Positions 1 through 11,016 are shown, counted from the stretch's first letter. The stretch: 64,000 bases of DNA from Methanospirillum stamsii (GCF_046244385.1 NZ_CP176366.1:2046001-2110000), one strand, 5' to 3'. A program made the numbers and translations. The notes: generated by a model from the sequence alone, not told the origin.

Positions 1-1605
<1,605 letters not shown>

Positions 1606-1702
1606 TTAATTACGTCTTAAATCTGGTTTCTCAAACCCAGACGAAATCCATAAACGTCTTGTGAAATCCTCTTTCTGCTCTCCAAAGCATATCTCAAGCC
1701 AG

Positions 1703-1774
1703 GCCAAGATGGCGGAGCGGCCACGCGGTTGACTGCAGATCAACTACACTCCGGTTCAAATCCGGATCTTGGCT
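1703..1774 (+). tRNA. tRNA-Cys (GCA)
   Basis: A full cloverleaf can be drawn. The acceptor stem pairs gccaaga (1703-1709) with tcttggc (1767-1773), followed by a U discriminator at 1774, the expected tRNA-Cys identity base. The anticodon loop ctgcaga carries GCA, and the T arm ccggttcaaatccgg is intact. No CCA is encoded. It lies between 23S and 5S rRNA, so it is probably part of the rRNA transcript. In this organism tRNA-Cys is likely charged through phosphoserine, because SepCysS is encoded at 51279-52460. Confidence 0.95.
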
Positions 1775-1778
1775 CTCA

Positions 1779-1899
<121 letters not shown>

Positions 1900-1939
1900 T
1901 TTAAATCTAAAAAATTCTTGTTATTGTTAATTGAAAGAA

Positions 1940-1981
1940 GCATACGGCTTCAAATCCGGGTCAGACCGGAGTTCAGTTCTC
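1940..1981 (+). pseudogene. tRNA-like remnant between the two 5S genes
   Basis: The stretch before the second 5S repeats the T-arm core ttcaaatccgg and the junction tctcaatagcgg that join tRNA-Cys to 5S copy 1. The 5' half of a tRNA and a matching acceptor stem are missing. I read it as the degenerate 3' end of a duplicated tRNA-Cys/5S unit. No function is proposed. Confidence 0.5.
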
Positions 1982-2103
<122 letters not shown>

Positions 2104-2202
2104 TTTGGAAAATTAATCTATTCTTCTACTGATATTTTTCTAGTACAGAATTTTTTCAGGAAAACCTCATATGATTTATTGATCCTGAGATAAAAGAAAA
2201 GT

Positions 2203-2943
2203 ATGAACTATGATAAGTATTCCATTCGGTTTTTTATTATTCTGATTTGCATTTTGGAATTATGTTGTATTTCAATAATCGCAGAAACCACTGAGTCAGA
2301 TTCAGAACAAGCATATATTGATCTCACCGTTTCTTCGTCTGCTGTAGAAATCGGAGACACTTTTACCATTGAAGGATTTATTGTCCCCTCCCTTCTTTCC
2401 CGACCGGGAGATAAAATTCTCCTGCAGGTTACATCACCTAAAGAGAGTCGGGCGGATACATATTATCAGATAAAAGTAGGGGCGGATGGAATTTTTAGTC
2501 TGGAACTCCCTGCTGATGCAATGGGAGACTGGAGTTTTGTAAGTAGATATGAAAGTTACTCCAGTGATGTTGTTCCCCTTACGGTAACCGGTCGGGCAAA
2601 AGTAAAAGAGACTGAACTTACAATATCCGGACCTTTTTCAATACTTCATGTCGGAGATAAAGCCCGGTTAAGTGGCTGGCTGAATGATATTGATGGAAAT
2701 GGAGTTCCCTACCGTCAGGTTTGGTATTCGTTTGGTCTGCCATCATACAGTTGTGTACTTTGTGATGATGATGGACGGAGAATCTGGCAGACACTGGGCC
2801 CGGTGACAACAGATGAGATTGGATATTTTGAGTTTGCATTTGATATTCGTGAAAAAGGAACATATGCAGTAAAAGCTTCATTCCCCGGTGATGAAATCTA
2901 TGCTGCAACAGAATCTGAAACGCATTATCCTCAGGTTTTCTAA
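2203..2943 (+). CDS. Secreted protein with beta-sandwich-like repeats
   Basis: 246 residues with an N-terminal hydrophobic signal segment (about residues 9-27), then beta-rich sequence. Phrases such as VEIGDTFTIEGFI and LHVGDKARLSGWL mark two Ig-like or carrier-regulator-like modules (about residues 40-130 and 135-245). There is no C-terminal membrane anchor. A CVLCDDDG segment lies near residue 186. I do not recognise a specific family; the general design (signal peptide plus Ig-like domains) is common among surface proteins of Methanomicrobia. It stands alone between the rRNA operon and a convergent ABC transporter operon. Confidence 0.7.
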   Translation: MNYDKYSIRFFIILICILELCCISIIAETTESDSEQAYIDLTVSSSAVEIGDTFTIEGFIVPSLLSRPGDKILLQVTSPKESRADTYYQIKVGADGIFSLELPADAMGDWSFVSRYESYSSDVVPLTVTGRAKVKETELTISGPFSILHVGDKARLSGWLNDIDGNGVPYRQVWYSFGLPSYSCVLCDDDGRRIWQTLGPVTTDEIGYFEFAFDIREKGTYAVKASFPGDEIYAATESETHYPQVF

Positions 2944-2950
2944 AAAATAA

Positions 2951-2966
2951 TCCGGGTTATCCCGGA
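2951..2966. terminator. Hairpin between convergent genes
   Basis: A perfect inverted repeat tccggg-ttat-cccgga separates the secreted protein gene from the end of the ABC transporter operon. It overlaps the last codons of the permease on the minus strand. A bidirectional terminator is plausible but unproven. Confidence 0.35.
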
Positions 2967-3613
2967 ATTGCAAACTTTTTCTCAAGTGCACTCGCACCAA
3001 AAGTTGTGATTGTTACCAATGCAAGGTATACAAGTGCAACGGCAAAAAAAGTCTCATTGTAAGCAAAATATTTTGTTGCGATAAGTTTGCTTGCTCCGGT
3101 TAGTTCTATTACCGTTATCATGTATGCCAGTGATGAATACTTTATAAGATAGATAAATTCATTTGAAATGCCCGGAATTGATCGTCTTAAAGCCTGGGGT
3201 AGAACAATATTAATTATTGCCTGATTGCGAGTCATTCCAAGTGCTTTTGCTGCAATGAGCTGGCCTTCTTTTATAGAAATTATTGAGCCCCTAATATATT
3301 CGGAATTGTAAGCACTGTTACAAAAAATAAATCCGAGAACGGATGCGACAAATGGGGTAAATACAATTCCAATTGATGGCAGACCAAAATACAAGATAAA
3401 AAGAAGAAGAAGTAAAGGACAACCCCTGAAAAAAATGGCATACAGTTGCATCAGCCATGAAAGACCCTTTCCGCCATATACTCTCCCACAGGCAACTCCT
3501 ATACCTATGAGTAGTCCAATCGGGGCAGTAACTGCGACAAGAGCTAAAGTCATAAGGAGGCCGCTTTCGAAGGCCGGAACCATAACGTCAAGAATAAATG
3601 TAATCTGGTCCAT
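2957..3613 (-). CDS. Polar amino acid ABC transporter, permease subunit
   Basis: 218-residue inner-membrane permease of the HisM/GlnP family. Several hydrophobic helices are evident, and the cytoplasmic EAA-type loop is present (KALGMTRNQAIINIVLPQAL), which docks on the ATPase. It is the last gene of a four-gene minus-strand operon (receptor, permease, ATPase, permease) and begins 10 bp after the ATPase stop. With the permease at 4381-5052 it should form a heterodimeric channel. The substrate is likely a polar or basic amino acid but cannot be fixed from sequence. Confidence 0.9.
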   Translation of the reverse strand: MDQITFILDVMVPAFESGLLMTLALVAVTAPIGLLIGIGVACGRVYGGKGLSWLMQLYAIFFRGCPLLLLLFILYFGLPSIGIVFTPFVASVLGFIFCNSAYNSEYIRGSIISIKEGQLIAAKALGMTRNQAIINIVLPQALRRSIPGISNEFIYLIKYSSLAYMITVIELTGASKLIATKYFAYNETFFAVALVYLALVTITTFGASALEKKFAIPG

Positions 3614-3622
3614 TGTTCTGGT

Positions 3623-4375
3623 TTATTGACTATATTCCCTGAATTCACCGATAAAAGCTTTACATCTTTCAAATTCCGGATTATTCAGTAGTTCAGCCGG
3701 AGATCCTTCTTCTTTAATGTGGCCATGTTCCATAAAACAGATTTTATTTGCAACAGAGCATGCAAAACCCATTTCATGGGTAACCACAAGCATGGTCATA
3801 CCTTGTAGTGCCAGTTTTTTCATTACTTCAAGGACTTCCCTGGTAAGTTCAGGATCAAGTGCACTGGTAGGTTCATCAAAGAGCATGATTTCAGGATCCA
3901 TGGCAAGAGCCCGGGCAATTGATACTCGTTGTGCCTGACCTCCGGATAACTCTGCAGGATAATGGTCTGCCCAGTCAGCCATTCCAACCTGACGAAGTTC
4001 ATATAATGCCTTTTCACGAGCTTCTTTCGGAGGTAATTTTTTGACTTTCAACAGAGCAATCTCTACATTTCTTACCGCTGTCAGATGATCGAAGAGGAAG
4101 AAGTTTTGAAAGACCATTCCGATTTTTTGTCTGAAATAATTTATTCGCGGTCCTGCATGAGTCACTTCTTCGTCATTGAGGAATATTTTCCCGCTATCCG
4201 GAATCGTCAGCTGATTGATACAGCGTAAAAGGGTACTTTTCCCGGTACCGGAAGGACCAATAAAACAAACTGTCTCACCTTTTCTGACATTAACAGAAAC
4301 TCCCTGTAAGACCTGATTTGTCCCAAATGCTTTTTTAATATTTTCGACCCGTAAGATGTATTTTTCTTCAGTCAT
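3623..4375 (-). CDS. Polar amino acid ABC transporter, ATP-binding subunit
   Basis: 250-residue ATPase of the GlnQ/HisP family that powers uptake by the flanking permeases. The Walker A GPSGTGKST lies at about residues 40-48; the signature LSGGQAQRV and the Walker B IMLFDEPTSALDP are all present, followed by the H-loop VTHEMGF. The frame stays open upstream, but I chose the ATG at 4375 (MTEEKY), which sits 5 bp after the upstream permease stop and gives the usual family length. Confidence 0.94.
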   Translation of the reverse strand: MTEEKYILRVENIKKAFGTNQVLQGVSVNVRKGETVCFIGPSGTGKSTLLRCINQLTIPDSGKIFLNDEEVTHAGPRINYFRQKIGMVFQNFFLFDHLTAVRNVEIALLKVKKLPPKEAREKALYELRQVGMADWADHYPAELSGGQAQRVSIARALAMDPEIMLFDEPTSALDPELTREVLEVMKKLALQGMTMLVVTHEMGFACSVANKICFMEHGHIKEEGSPAELLNNPEFERCKAFIGEFREYSQ

Positions 4376-4380
4376 GTTCT

Positions 4381-5052
4381 CTATGATCCTCCTGGTCCAA
4401 AACCTGGTATTGCAATTTTTTTCTCGAGAATATGGATGCCTGAGGTGCCTGCATAACTTAACAGAATAAAAATGACTGCACATGCAAGATAGATCGGCAT
4501 TGTAACATATGTTTGCGAAACAATCTGCGATGAGCGTGTTAGGAGTTCAGCAACACCAATGGCATAACATACAGATGACTCGGTAAGAATCTCCGGATAT
4601 TGGTTTGACCATCCTGGCAGGGCAATTCGCATTGCCTGAGGTAATATAACTGAACGGATTGCCTGAAACCTGGACATGCCCAGAGATCTTGCTGCAGTCA
4701 TCTGTCCTTCTGATATTGATTGTATCGCTCCCCGGAAAACCTGAGACTGGTACGCTGCACCCCAAAGACCAAGAACAATCGCTCCGACATAAAATGCGGG
4801 TAAATCCAGACCTAATGCAGGGAACAATCCAAAATAAAACAGGAAAAGTAGGACAAGGACCGGCAGTCCCCTGAAAAACCAGACATAAATGGAAATGATA
4901 AATCTGACTGGTAAGGTTCCATACACTTGTCCAAGAGCTAAAGGAAGACCAAGGCCGACTCCGATTATTAATGCTGCAGCAACAAGTCCGAGGGTAAGGA
5001 CGATTCCACTGAAAAGATAAGGAAACCAGTCGATTAGAATCTCTAACGCCAT
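4381..5052 (-). CDS. Polar amino acid ABC transporter, permease subunit
   Basis: 223-residue permease of the same family as the one at 2957-3613, with about five hydrophobic helices and the EAA loop ARSLGMSRFQAIRSVILPQA. It follows the substrate-binding lipoprotein after a gap of about 120 bp and precedes the ATPase. The two permeases differ enough to be distinct subunits of one transporter rather than a recent duplication. Confidence 0.91.
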   Translation of the reverse strand: MALEILIDWFPYLFSGIVLTLGLVAAALIIGVGLGLPLALGQVYGTLPVRFIISIYVWFFRGLPVLVLLFLFYFGLFPALGLDLPAFYVGAIVLGLWGAAYQSQVFRGAIQSISEGQMTAARSLGMSRFQAIRSVILPQAMRIALPGWSNQYPEILTESSVCYAIGVAELLTRSSQIVSQTYVTMPIYLACAVIFILLSYAGTSGIHILEKKIAIPGFGPGGS

Positions 5053-5175
5053 AATCAGTAAAACTCCGGCCTAATCATCATGGTCGTCCGGTGAAAAACA
5101 GTTCCGCCGGATACATGGTGTATGGCATGGGTCGTGTTGTATTCAATAATAGGTGATAAGAAAAGATGAATTGTA

Positions 5176-6000
5176 TTATTCCATCTCATATTTTTGCTTG
5201 AGTTCATCCCATTTTGAAGATGCCATTAAATGGTCAAGTCCTTCGTTCATGGTCTCAAGCAGGGTGGTATCCGTCTTTCTGATTGCGATACCATATTCTT
5301 CACCTGTGTCAATTTCTCCAATAATGTGCAGTGGTTTCCCTTCAATTGCATCAAGCATTGGTGGCCGGTCATAGATGGCAAAATCAATTCTCTTGTTCTG
5401 AAGATCGGTTGCTACGAGTGGGAAATTATCGTAGGTTATCAGCATATCCGGAGTAATAATGCTCTTATTTACCAGATTTTCTTCAACCCAGAATCCGCCG
5501 GTTGTACCGCGCTGTGCACCAACCTTCCCCTTTCCTGCGTTAAAGTCTTCCATGGTAAGACCGGTATCATCATGAGTTGCTACAGACTGGTTGACCTTCC
5601 AATATGCCTTACTGAAATTCACCACTTCTTTTCTTTCATCAGTGATGGTCATTCCTGAATAGACCATGTCGATTTTTCCTGCCTGAAGCGCCGGAATTAT
5701 TCCGTCCCATGCAATGGCCTGAATTTTAACATTAAAACCCATATCATCGGCAATCCACTTAACCGATTCAACATCAAAACCCTCAGGCTCTCCATTTTTA
5801 TTAATGAAACTGTATGGCGGATATTCCCCATCGATACCTACAATATATGTTGGATTTTCATTCACAACCGGAGCTTCTGTAGCCTCCGGAGCAGTTACCG
5901 CATCGGGTGTTTCTGCAGGTTTTTCAGTGCAACCACACAGGCAGACTCCAAAAAGAATGAAAAGAGCCAGAAATATGAATCCTACTTTCCTGTCCATCAT
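5176..6000 (-). CDS. Amino acid ABC transporter substrate-binding lipoprotein
   Basis: 274 residues. It has a lipoprotein signal peptide with the lipobox LCGC at about residues 20-23, a Thr/Glu/Pro-rich linker, then a periplasmic-binding fold of the SBP_bac_3 type (YIVGIDGEYPPYSFINKNG near residue 52; GFDVESVKWIADDMG; AGKIDMVYSGMTITDERK). It is the first gene of the transporter operon and should deliver amino acid to the permeases on the outer face of the membrane. A close paralogue is encoded divergently at 6131-6961, with 130 bp between the two starts. Confidence 0.93.
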   Translation of the reverse strand: MMDRKVGFIFLALFILFGVCLCGCTEKPAETPDAVTAPEATEAPVVNENPTYIVGIDGEYPPYSFINKNGEPEGFDVESVKWIADDMGFNVKIQAIAWDGIIPALQAGKIDMVYSGMTITDERKEVVNFSKAYWKVNQSVATHDDTGLTMEDFNAGKGKVGAQRGTTGGFWVEENLVNKSIITPDMLITYDNFPLVATDLQNKRIDFAIYDRPPMLDAIEGKPLHIIGEIDTGEEYGIAIRKTDTTLLETMNEGLDHLMASSKWDELKQKYEME

Positions 6001-6130
6001 CTAGAATTTTCTTGGAAGTCATTTATCCGTTTTGTTTTCATTTGAATAATCTGTCTGAAATATTACCTGACCCTCATCAGGATGCAGGAACAATTCCTAA
6101 TGCATATGTGTATTCCTGACTAACACAGGA

Positions 6131-6961
6131 ATGATGAACAGGAAAGGGTTAGCACTGGTCATTAGTTTTGGACTGGTATTGATAGTGTTACTGTGTGGAT
6201 GTACGGGAACAGATAATACTGCTTCTTCACCGGAAGCAACTCCGGTAAATGAACAGCAGGCACCTGTTGAACAACCTGCCGGACAATCATTAAAAGTTGG
6301 TATTGATGCAGCCTATCAGCCATTTTCCATGATTGGTTCAGATGGCAAGGCTGCAGGATTTGATGTTGAATCAATGAAATGGATCGCAAAAGATCAGGGT
6401 TATGAAGTTGAATTCATTCCGATTGCCTGGGACGGAATAATTCCAGCGCTTCAGGCCGGAAAAATAGACCTGGTCTATGCAGGAATGACCATCACCGAAG
6501 AGAGAAAGGAGAAAGTTAACTTTTCAAAGCCATACTGGAAGGTAAATCAGATGGTTGTGGTAAAAGAAGGTTCTCCGATTACTCTTGATGATGTGAAGAA
6601 TGGAAGTGTATCCATTGGAACTCAGCGCGGGTGTACAGCAGCCATATGGATTGATGAGAATCTGGTTAATACAAGTCTCATGCCGTCAGAAAACCTGAAA
6701 TTATATGATAATACGCCACTGGCAGTTGATGATCTCATCTCTGGCCGGATTGATGCGGTAATGTATGACAGTACAGTCATGAATGATATTATTGCAGGTA
6801 AACCGGCATCGAAAATCGGGTTTATTGAGACCAATGAAGAGTTTGGAATTGCAGTAAGAAAGGATGATACCGAATTGCTTGAGAAACTGAACACCGGTCT
6901 TGATAATTTAATGAAATCACCCGAATGGGATGCTCTCATTGCAAAATATAACCTGGAGTAA
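6131..6961 (+). CDS. Amino acid-binding lipoprotein, paralogue
   Basis: 276-residue lipoprotein with lipobox LCGC at about residues 21-24 and the same SBP_bac_3 fold as the receptor at 5176-6000. Shared blocks include AWDGIIPALQAGKID, GMTITEERK and the GFDVES motif. It has no permease or ATPase of its own downstream, so it probably feeds the adjacent transporter as a second receptor with a different specificity. Two ATGs (6131 and 6134) directly follow acagga; either could start translation. Confidence 0.92.
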   Translation: MMNRKGLALVISFGLVLIVLLCGCTGTDNTASSPEATPVNEQQAPVEQPAGQSLKVGIDAAYQPFSMIGSDGKAAGFDVESMKWIAKDQGYEVEFIPIAWDGIIPALQAGKIDLVYAGMTITEERKEKVNFSKPYWKVNQMVVVKEGSPITLDDVKNGSVSIGTQRGCTAAIWIDENLVNTSLMPSENLKLYDNTPLAVDDLISGRIDAVMYDSTVMNDIIAGKPASKIGFIETNEEFGIAVRKDDTELLEKLNTGLDNLMKSPEWDALIAKYNLE

Positions 6962-7043
6962 AAATCCTCTCTTTTTTTCCGAATAACATAAAGCCGGATG
7001 ACGATATACCTGTCTGGAATATCCTGACCGGATTGTTATCATC

Positions 7044-8144
7044 ATGACTTTTCAAATTCGCCTTTATCTTCCCCTTATCTTTGCAACGTTATCAGCCGTT
7101 TTTTTTGGAAGCTGTGCTCCGGTAACAAAATATTTTATTTCAGATACCGATCCCCTGATACTCGCATCTCTCTTTTATCTTGGAAGCGGGTTTGGGATGA
7201 TGCTGATAATAATCAGCCGGACCTTCATCCGGGGGGATAGGTATCCTGTGGATTCTCCGGTTACCATACATGATATTCCAAGTCTAGCCGGCATGTCATT
7301 TTTTGGGGGAATTTTAGCCCCGGTTACTCTCATGTATTCTATGCAGGATACCCCGGCAGCAACCGGATCACTCTTATTAAATTTCGAGCCTGTGGCAACC
7401 GGACTGGTTGCAGCATTTCTTTTCAGGGAAGCGGTTGGAAGAAGGATATGGGCAGCAATGGCGCTTATTACTCTTTCATGCCTTGTATTGTCCTACAATC
7501 CTGAAGGAGTGTTCGGGTTTTCTCTTGGAGCCATCGGGGTTCTTCTTGCCTGCACATTCTGGGGATTTGATAATAATATCAGTAGGAAAGTTTCAGGAAA
7601 GGATCCTTTCATGTGTATCATGATAAAAGGCCTTTCTGCCGGAATTTGCACAGGGATTATTGCTCTTATTATCGGTGAGAATATCCCCGATGTCATGAGT
7701 ATCCCCTTGTTTCTTCTGATTGGGTTTTTTAGTTTCGGAGGCCTTGCCAGTGTATTCTTTTTAATGGCTCTTCGTTCACTCGGTGCTGCAAGAACAGGAC
7801 TTTTTCTGGCATTGTCTCCATTTTTTGGAGTGTTATTCTCTTTTATCCTGTTTCAGGATTCCTTTCAGCAGGGATTTCCCCTGGCATTCTGTTTCATGGC
7901 TTTAGGAGTATACTTACTGGTCTCTGAAAGTCATACCCATACGCACACCCATCTCCCAATAGTTCATGAACACCGCCACGTACATGATGATTCTCACCAT
8001 CACCACCAGCATGGCCCTCAGGTTCCCCCGATGTCATCATCCGGTGAACATAGTCATCTGCATGCCCACGAAGCAATAACACATGAACATCCACATAAGC
8101 CGGATCTCCATCACCAGCATGAACACGACAAAAAAAGAAGATAG
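7044..8144 (+). CDS. EamA/DMT family transporter with His-rich C-terminal tail
   Basis: 366 residues. Residues 1-295 carry about ten hydrophobic helices in two EamA-type halves (for example PAATGSLLLNFEPVATGLVA in the first and SLGAARTGLFLALSPFFGV in the second), the architecture of drug/metabolite exporters. Residues 296-366 form a hydrophilic tail with about two dozen histidines in HTHTHTH, HHHHQH and HSHLHAH runs. Such tails usually bind Zn, Ni or Co, so export or sensing of a metal or a metal-chelating compound is possible. The transport part is secure; the metal link is inference. Confidence 0.85.
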   Translation: MTFQIRLYLPLIFATLSAVFFGSCAPVTKYFISDTDPLILASLFYLGSGFGMMLIIISRTFIRGDRYPVDSPVTIHDIPSLAGMSFFGGILAPVTLMYSMQDTPAATGSLLLNFEPVATGLVAAFLFREAVGRRIWAAMALITLSCLVLSYNPEGVFGFSLGAIGVLLACTFWGFDNNISRKVSGKDPFMCIMIKGLSAGICTGIIALIIGENIPDVMSIPLFLLIGFFSFGGLASVFFLMALRSLGAARTGLFLALSPFFGVLFSFILFQDSFQQGFPLAFCFMALGVYLLVSESHTHTHTHLPIVHEHRHVHDDSHHHHQHGPQVPPMSSSGEHSHLHAHEAITHEHPHKPDLHHQHEHDKKRR

Positions 8145-8179
8145 GATAATCCTATAGATATCCACAACAGATAATTCTC

Positions 8180-10105
8180 ATGAATAATGATCTGCGCCGC
8201 ATCGCACTGATTCAGACGTATGCCGGATCAGATATTGCAAAAAATCTATTAAACGCTGAAACGCTGGTACTTGAAGCTGCCCGTAAGGGAGCAGATATCA
8301 TCTGTCTTCCTGAATTATTTTCAACTATTTATTTTCCACAATATATCGGACTTGACATTACTCAGTTTTGTATCTCATCAGATCTTATATTTCTAAAAAA
8401 ATTCAGATCAATTGCAGAAAAAGAACAGATAGTTCTTATTGTTCCTTATTGTGAAAAGGATCCGGAAGGTCGTGTATACAATAGTGCGGTGGTTATTGAT
8501 ACCAATGGTTCTCCGTTCTCTCCTTATCATAAAGTCCACATCCCCCAGGATCCTTTTTTTTACGAAAAAGGGTATTTCTGTCCCGGGGATGGATACAAGG
8601 TATTTCATACAAAACATGGAAAAATTGCCGTTTTAATCTGTTATGATCAGTGGTTTTGTGAAGCTGCCCGGTCTGTTGCGCTGATGGGAGCTGAGATTAT
8701 CATGTATCCGACTGCCATTGGTCATATACGGGGTGAAATACCTGGAGAAGGGAACTGGAAAGACGCATGGCAGACAATTCAGCGATCACATGCCATCGCT
8801 AACAGCGTTCCGGTGGCAGCGGTGAACAGGTGTGGATGGGAGGGTGAACTGTTCTTTTTTGGAGGTTCATTTATCTGTGATGCGTTTGGAAATCTGATAT
8901 CTGAAGCCGGAGAGGAGGAACAGATAATTTATGCAGACCTCTCTCTTTCTGATGGCCCTGCAATTCGTGAGGCATGGGGTTTTTTCAGAAACCGAAGGAC
9001 TGATACCTATCATTCTCTGGTTTCTCCGGAATGTGAAGACGGAGATAATTCAGTACTTACTCCCGCAAACCAGGGATATCATATGCCTGCCGAGTGGGAA
9101 CCGCATGAATCGGTCTGGATGTCATGGCCTCATAATGATCTTACCTTTCCTCATCTTGAAGCGGTTGAAGAGACATATCTGAAAATTCTGAAGAACCTGG
9201 AAAAATCAGAGCAATTGAACCTCCTGGTAAGGGACGGGGTTATGATGGACAGGATTATGCACATGATGCAGGTACGTAGTATTGATCCTTCGTTTGTCAC
9301 ATTTTATGAAGTTCAGTATTCAGATGTCTGGATCCGTGACTATGGGCCGACATTTGTCATCAATCGTGCATTACGAAAAATATCTGCAGTTTCCTGGAAT
9401 TTTAATGCCTGGGGGGATAAATATGATGAACTGATTGCTGACGGGACAATTTCCCGGTACATCCCTGCAAAGCTTGGAATTCATTCATATCTTCCTGGAA
9501 TAATTTTGGAAGGTGGATCAATTGATGTGAACGGTATGGGCTGTGTTTTGACAACACATCAGTGTCTGCTTAATCGAAATCGTAATCCTCACCTTTCACC
9601 AGAGGAGATAGAACAGTATCTTTCTGAATATCTCTGTGTAAAAAAAATCATCTGGCTCAATGAGGGTATTGTCGGGGATGATACTGACGGACATATTGAT
9701 GATATTGCTCGTTTTGTAAACCCGTCTACTATTGTCTGTGCGATTGAGAATAATCCCGCGGATGAAAACTACACTGCCCTGCAGGAAAATCTGAAGATTT
9801 TACAAAAAGCACGTGATCAGGATAATAATCCGTTTACGATTATTCCGATACCCATGCCATCAGCGGTTTATGATGAGGAATACCGGTATCCGGCATCTTA
9901 CCTGAATTTTTTTATTAGCAATTCTGTTGTTTTAGTGCCGGTATTTCAGGTTCCGGAGGATAGGCTTGCACTTGACATTCTGCAAAACCTGTTTCCGGAA
10001 AGAAGAGTGATTGGTATTGAATCACGGGAACTTGTTGAGGGATTTGGGACTATCCATTGTGCAACACAGCAGCAGCCATGCATTAATCTCATCATGGAGC
10101 GGTAA
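8180..10105 (+). CDS. N-carbamoylputrescine amidase / agmatine deiminase fusion
   Basis: 641 residues with two complete enzyme domains. Residues 1-290 are a nitrilase-type amidase with the Glu-Lys-Cys triad E45 (LPELF), K118 (YHKVH) and C154 (LICYDQW), matching N-carbamoylputrescine amidase (AguB). Residues about 297-641 are a porphyromonas-type agmatine deiminase (AguA) with MPAEWEPHESVWMSWPH, DVWIRDYGPT, EGGSID, H505 in DTDGHIDD and the catalytic Cys near 627 in GTIHCATQQQP. Together they convert agmatine to N-carbamoylputrescine and then to putrescine, CO2 and ammonia. Gene order within the protein is reversed relative to the reaction order. Both active sites look intact. Confidence 0.93.
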   Translation: MNNDLRRIALIQTYAGSDIAKNLLNAETLVLEAARKGADIICLPELFSTIYFPQYIGLDITQFCISSDLIFLKKFRSIAEKEQIVLIVPYCEKDPEGRVYNSAVVIDTNGSPFSPYHKVHIPQDPFFYEKGYFCPGDGYKVFHTKHGKIAVLICYDQWFCEAARSVALMGAEIIMYPTAIGHIRGEIPGEGNWKDAWQTIQRSHAIANSVPVAAVNRCGWEGELFFFGGSFICDAFGNLISEAGEEEQIIYADLSLSDGPAIREAWGFFRNRRTDTYHSLVSPECEDGDNSVLTPANQGYHMPAEWEPHESVWMSWPHNDLTFPHLEAVEETYLKILKNLEKSEQLNLLVRDGVMMDRIMHMMQVRSIDPSFVTFYEVQYSDVWIRDYGPTFVINRALRKISAVSWNFNAWGDKYDELIADGTISRYIPAKLGIHSYLPGIILEGGSIDVNGMGCVLTTHQCLLNRNRNPHLSPEEIEQYLSEYLCVKKIIWLNEGIVGDDTDGHIDDIARFVNPSTIVCAIENNPADENYTALQENLKILQKARDQDNNPFTIIPIPMPSAVYDEEYRYPASYLNFFISNSVVLVPVFQVPEDRLALDILQNLFPERRVIGIESRELVEGFGTIHCATQQQPCINLIMER

Positions 10106-10147
10106 AAAGATTCATAGGCTTATCCTTATGATATACCTTTGATCTCC

Positions 10148-10453
10148 ATGTCATTCATTACTGAATTTTTGGAATTTTTGAAAGAGTACAAGGTTGTCGC
10201 TTTGGCAATTGCTTTCATAATTGGCGTAGCTGCTACCGCTCTGGTAAAATCATTTGTTGACAACCTCATTATGCCCTGGGTAAATGTAATTACTCCCTCC
10301 GGGGACTGGAAAGAAGCAGTTCTTGCTATTGGGCCGGTTGACCTCGGCATTGGGCCATTTGCAGCAGAGTGTATCAATTTTATTATTATTGCCCTTGTAG
10401 TATTCCTGGTTGCCAAATATGTAATGAAAGAAGATAAAGTTGAAAAGAAGTAA
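10148..10453 (+). CDS. mscL: Large-conductance mechanosensitive channel
   Basis: About 101 residues. The pattern is that of MscL: a short amphipathic N-terminus, TM1 (VVALAIAFIIGVAATALVKS), the extracellular loop, TM2 (ECINFIIIALVVFLVAKYVM) and a charged C-terminal tail. It opens under membrane tension to release solutes during hypo-osmotic shock. The ATG at 10148 is preferred over an upstream TTG at 10139 because it matches the usual MSF-type start. The next gene starts one base after its stop codon. Confidence 0.88.
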   Translation: MSFITEFLEFLKEYKVVALAIAFIIGVAATALVKSFVDNLIMPWVNVITPSGDWKEAVLAIGPVDLGIGPFAAECINFIIIALVVFLVAKYVMKEDKVEKK

Positions 10454-10454
10454 A

Positions 10455-10976
10455 ATGACCGCTCGTAATTATGTCCCTGACATCTGGTATATGATTGCCG
10501 GACGGATAGCACCTCCGTTCTGCTGTTCTATCCCACCTATTCCCTATCGTGTATTTCAGATGGCGATGGGTGAAGTCTCTAAAAAAGAAGGGGACATTGA
10601 CCGGGCAGTTTCACTCCTGCATGATATTATTGCAAATGTACCCCCGGAGTGGATGGTTTTTGAACAGGCAAGTCAGCTTCTCAATGTTATCGGCTGGCGG
10701 AATACCTATCACCGGGAATGGTTTTCATCAGATCAGAAAGTCAGTTCTTTCAGACCTGGGACCTGTGGTCCTCATGTAGCTCATGCATATGCACTTATGC
10801 AGGCTGCTGTTGATGAGGATGCACTCTCTCTTGCTGATCGGATTATTCGTGAAAGTATTCCATACTCGGATGATTACCGGATGGCACGACTCATTCGGAT
10901 TTCAATCCTGATTTGTCTGGGAAGGATTGACGAAGGAGAACAAGAACTTTCTTTGATGGATAGCCCTGGTACCTGA
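10455..10976 (+). CDS. Hypothetical protein, possibly TPR-like helical
   Basis: 173 residues, starting at the ATG one base after the mscL stop, so probably cotranscribed. The sequence is largely helical, with segments such as KKEGDIDRAVSLLHDII and DALSLADRIIRE that resemble tetratricopeptide helices. The N-terminus holds an unusual IAPPFCCSIPPIPY segment. I do not recognise the family and see no catalytic motif. Confidence 0.6.
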   Translation: MTARNYVPDIWYMIAGRIAPPFCCSIPPIPYRVFQMAMGEVSKKEGDIDRAVSLLHDIIANVPPEWMVFEQASQLLNVIGWRNTYHREWFSSDQKVSSFRPGTCGPHVAHAYALMQAAVDEDALSLADRIIRESIPYSDDYRMARLIRISILICLGRIDEGEQELSLMDSPGT

Positions 10977-11016
10977 TTCCCGAATCTTTTTTTTAGCTCT
11001 ACTACAAGTTCAATAG

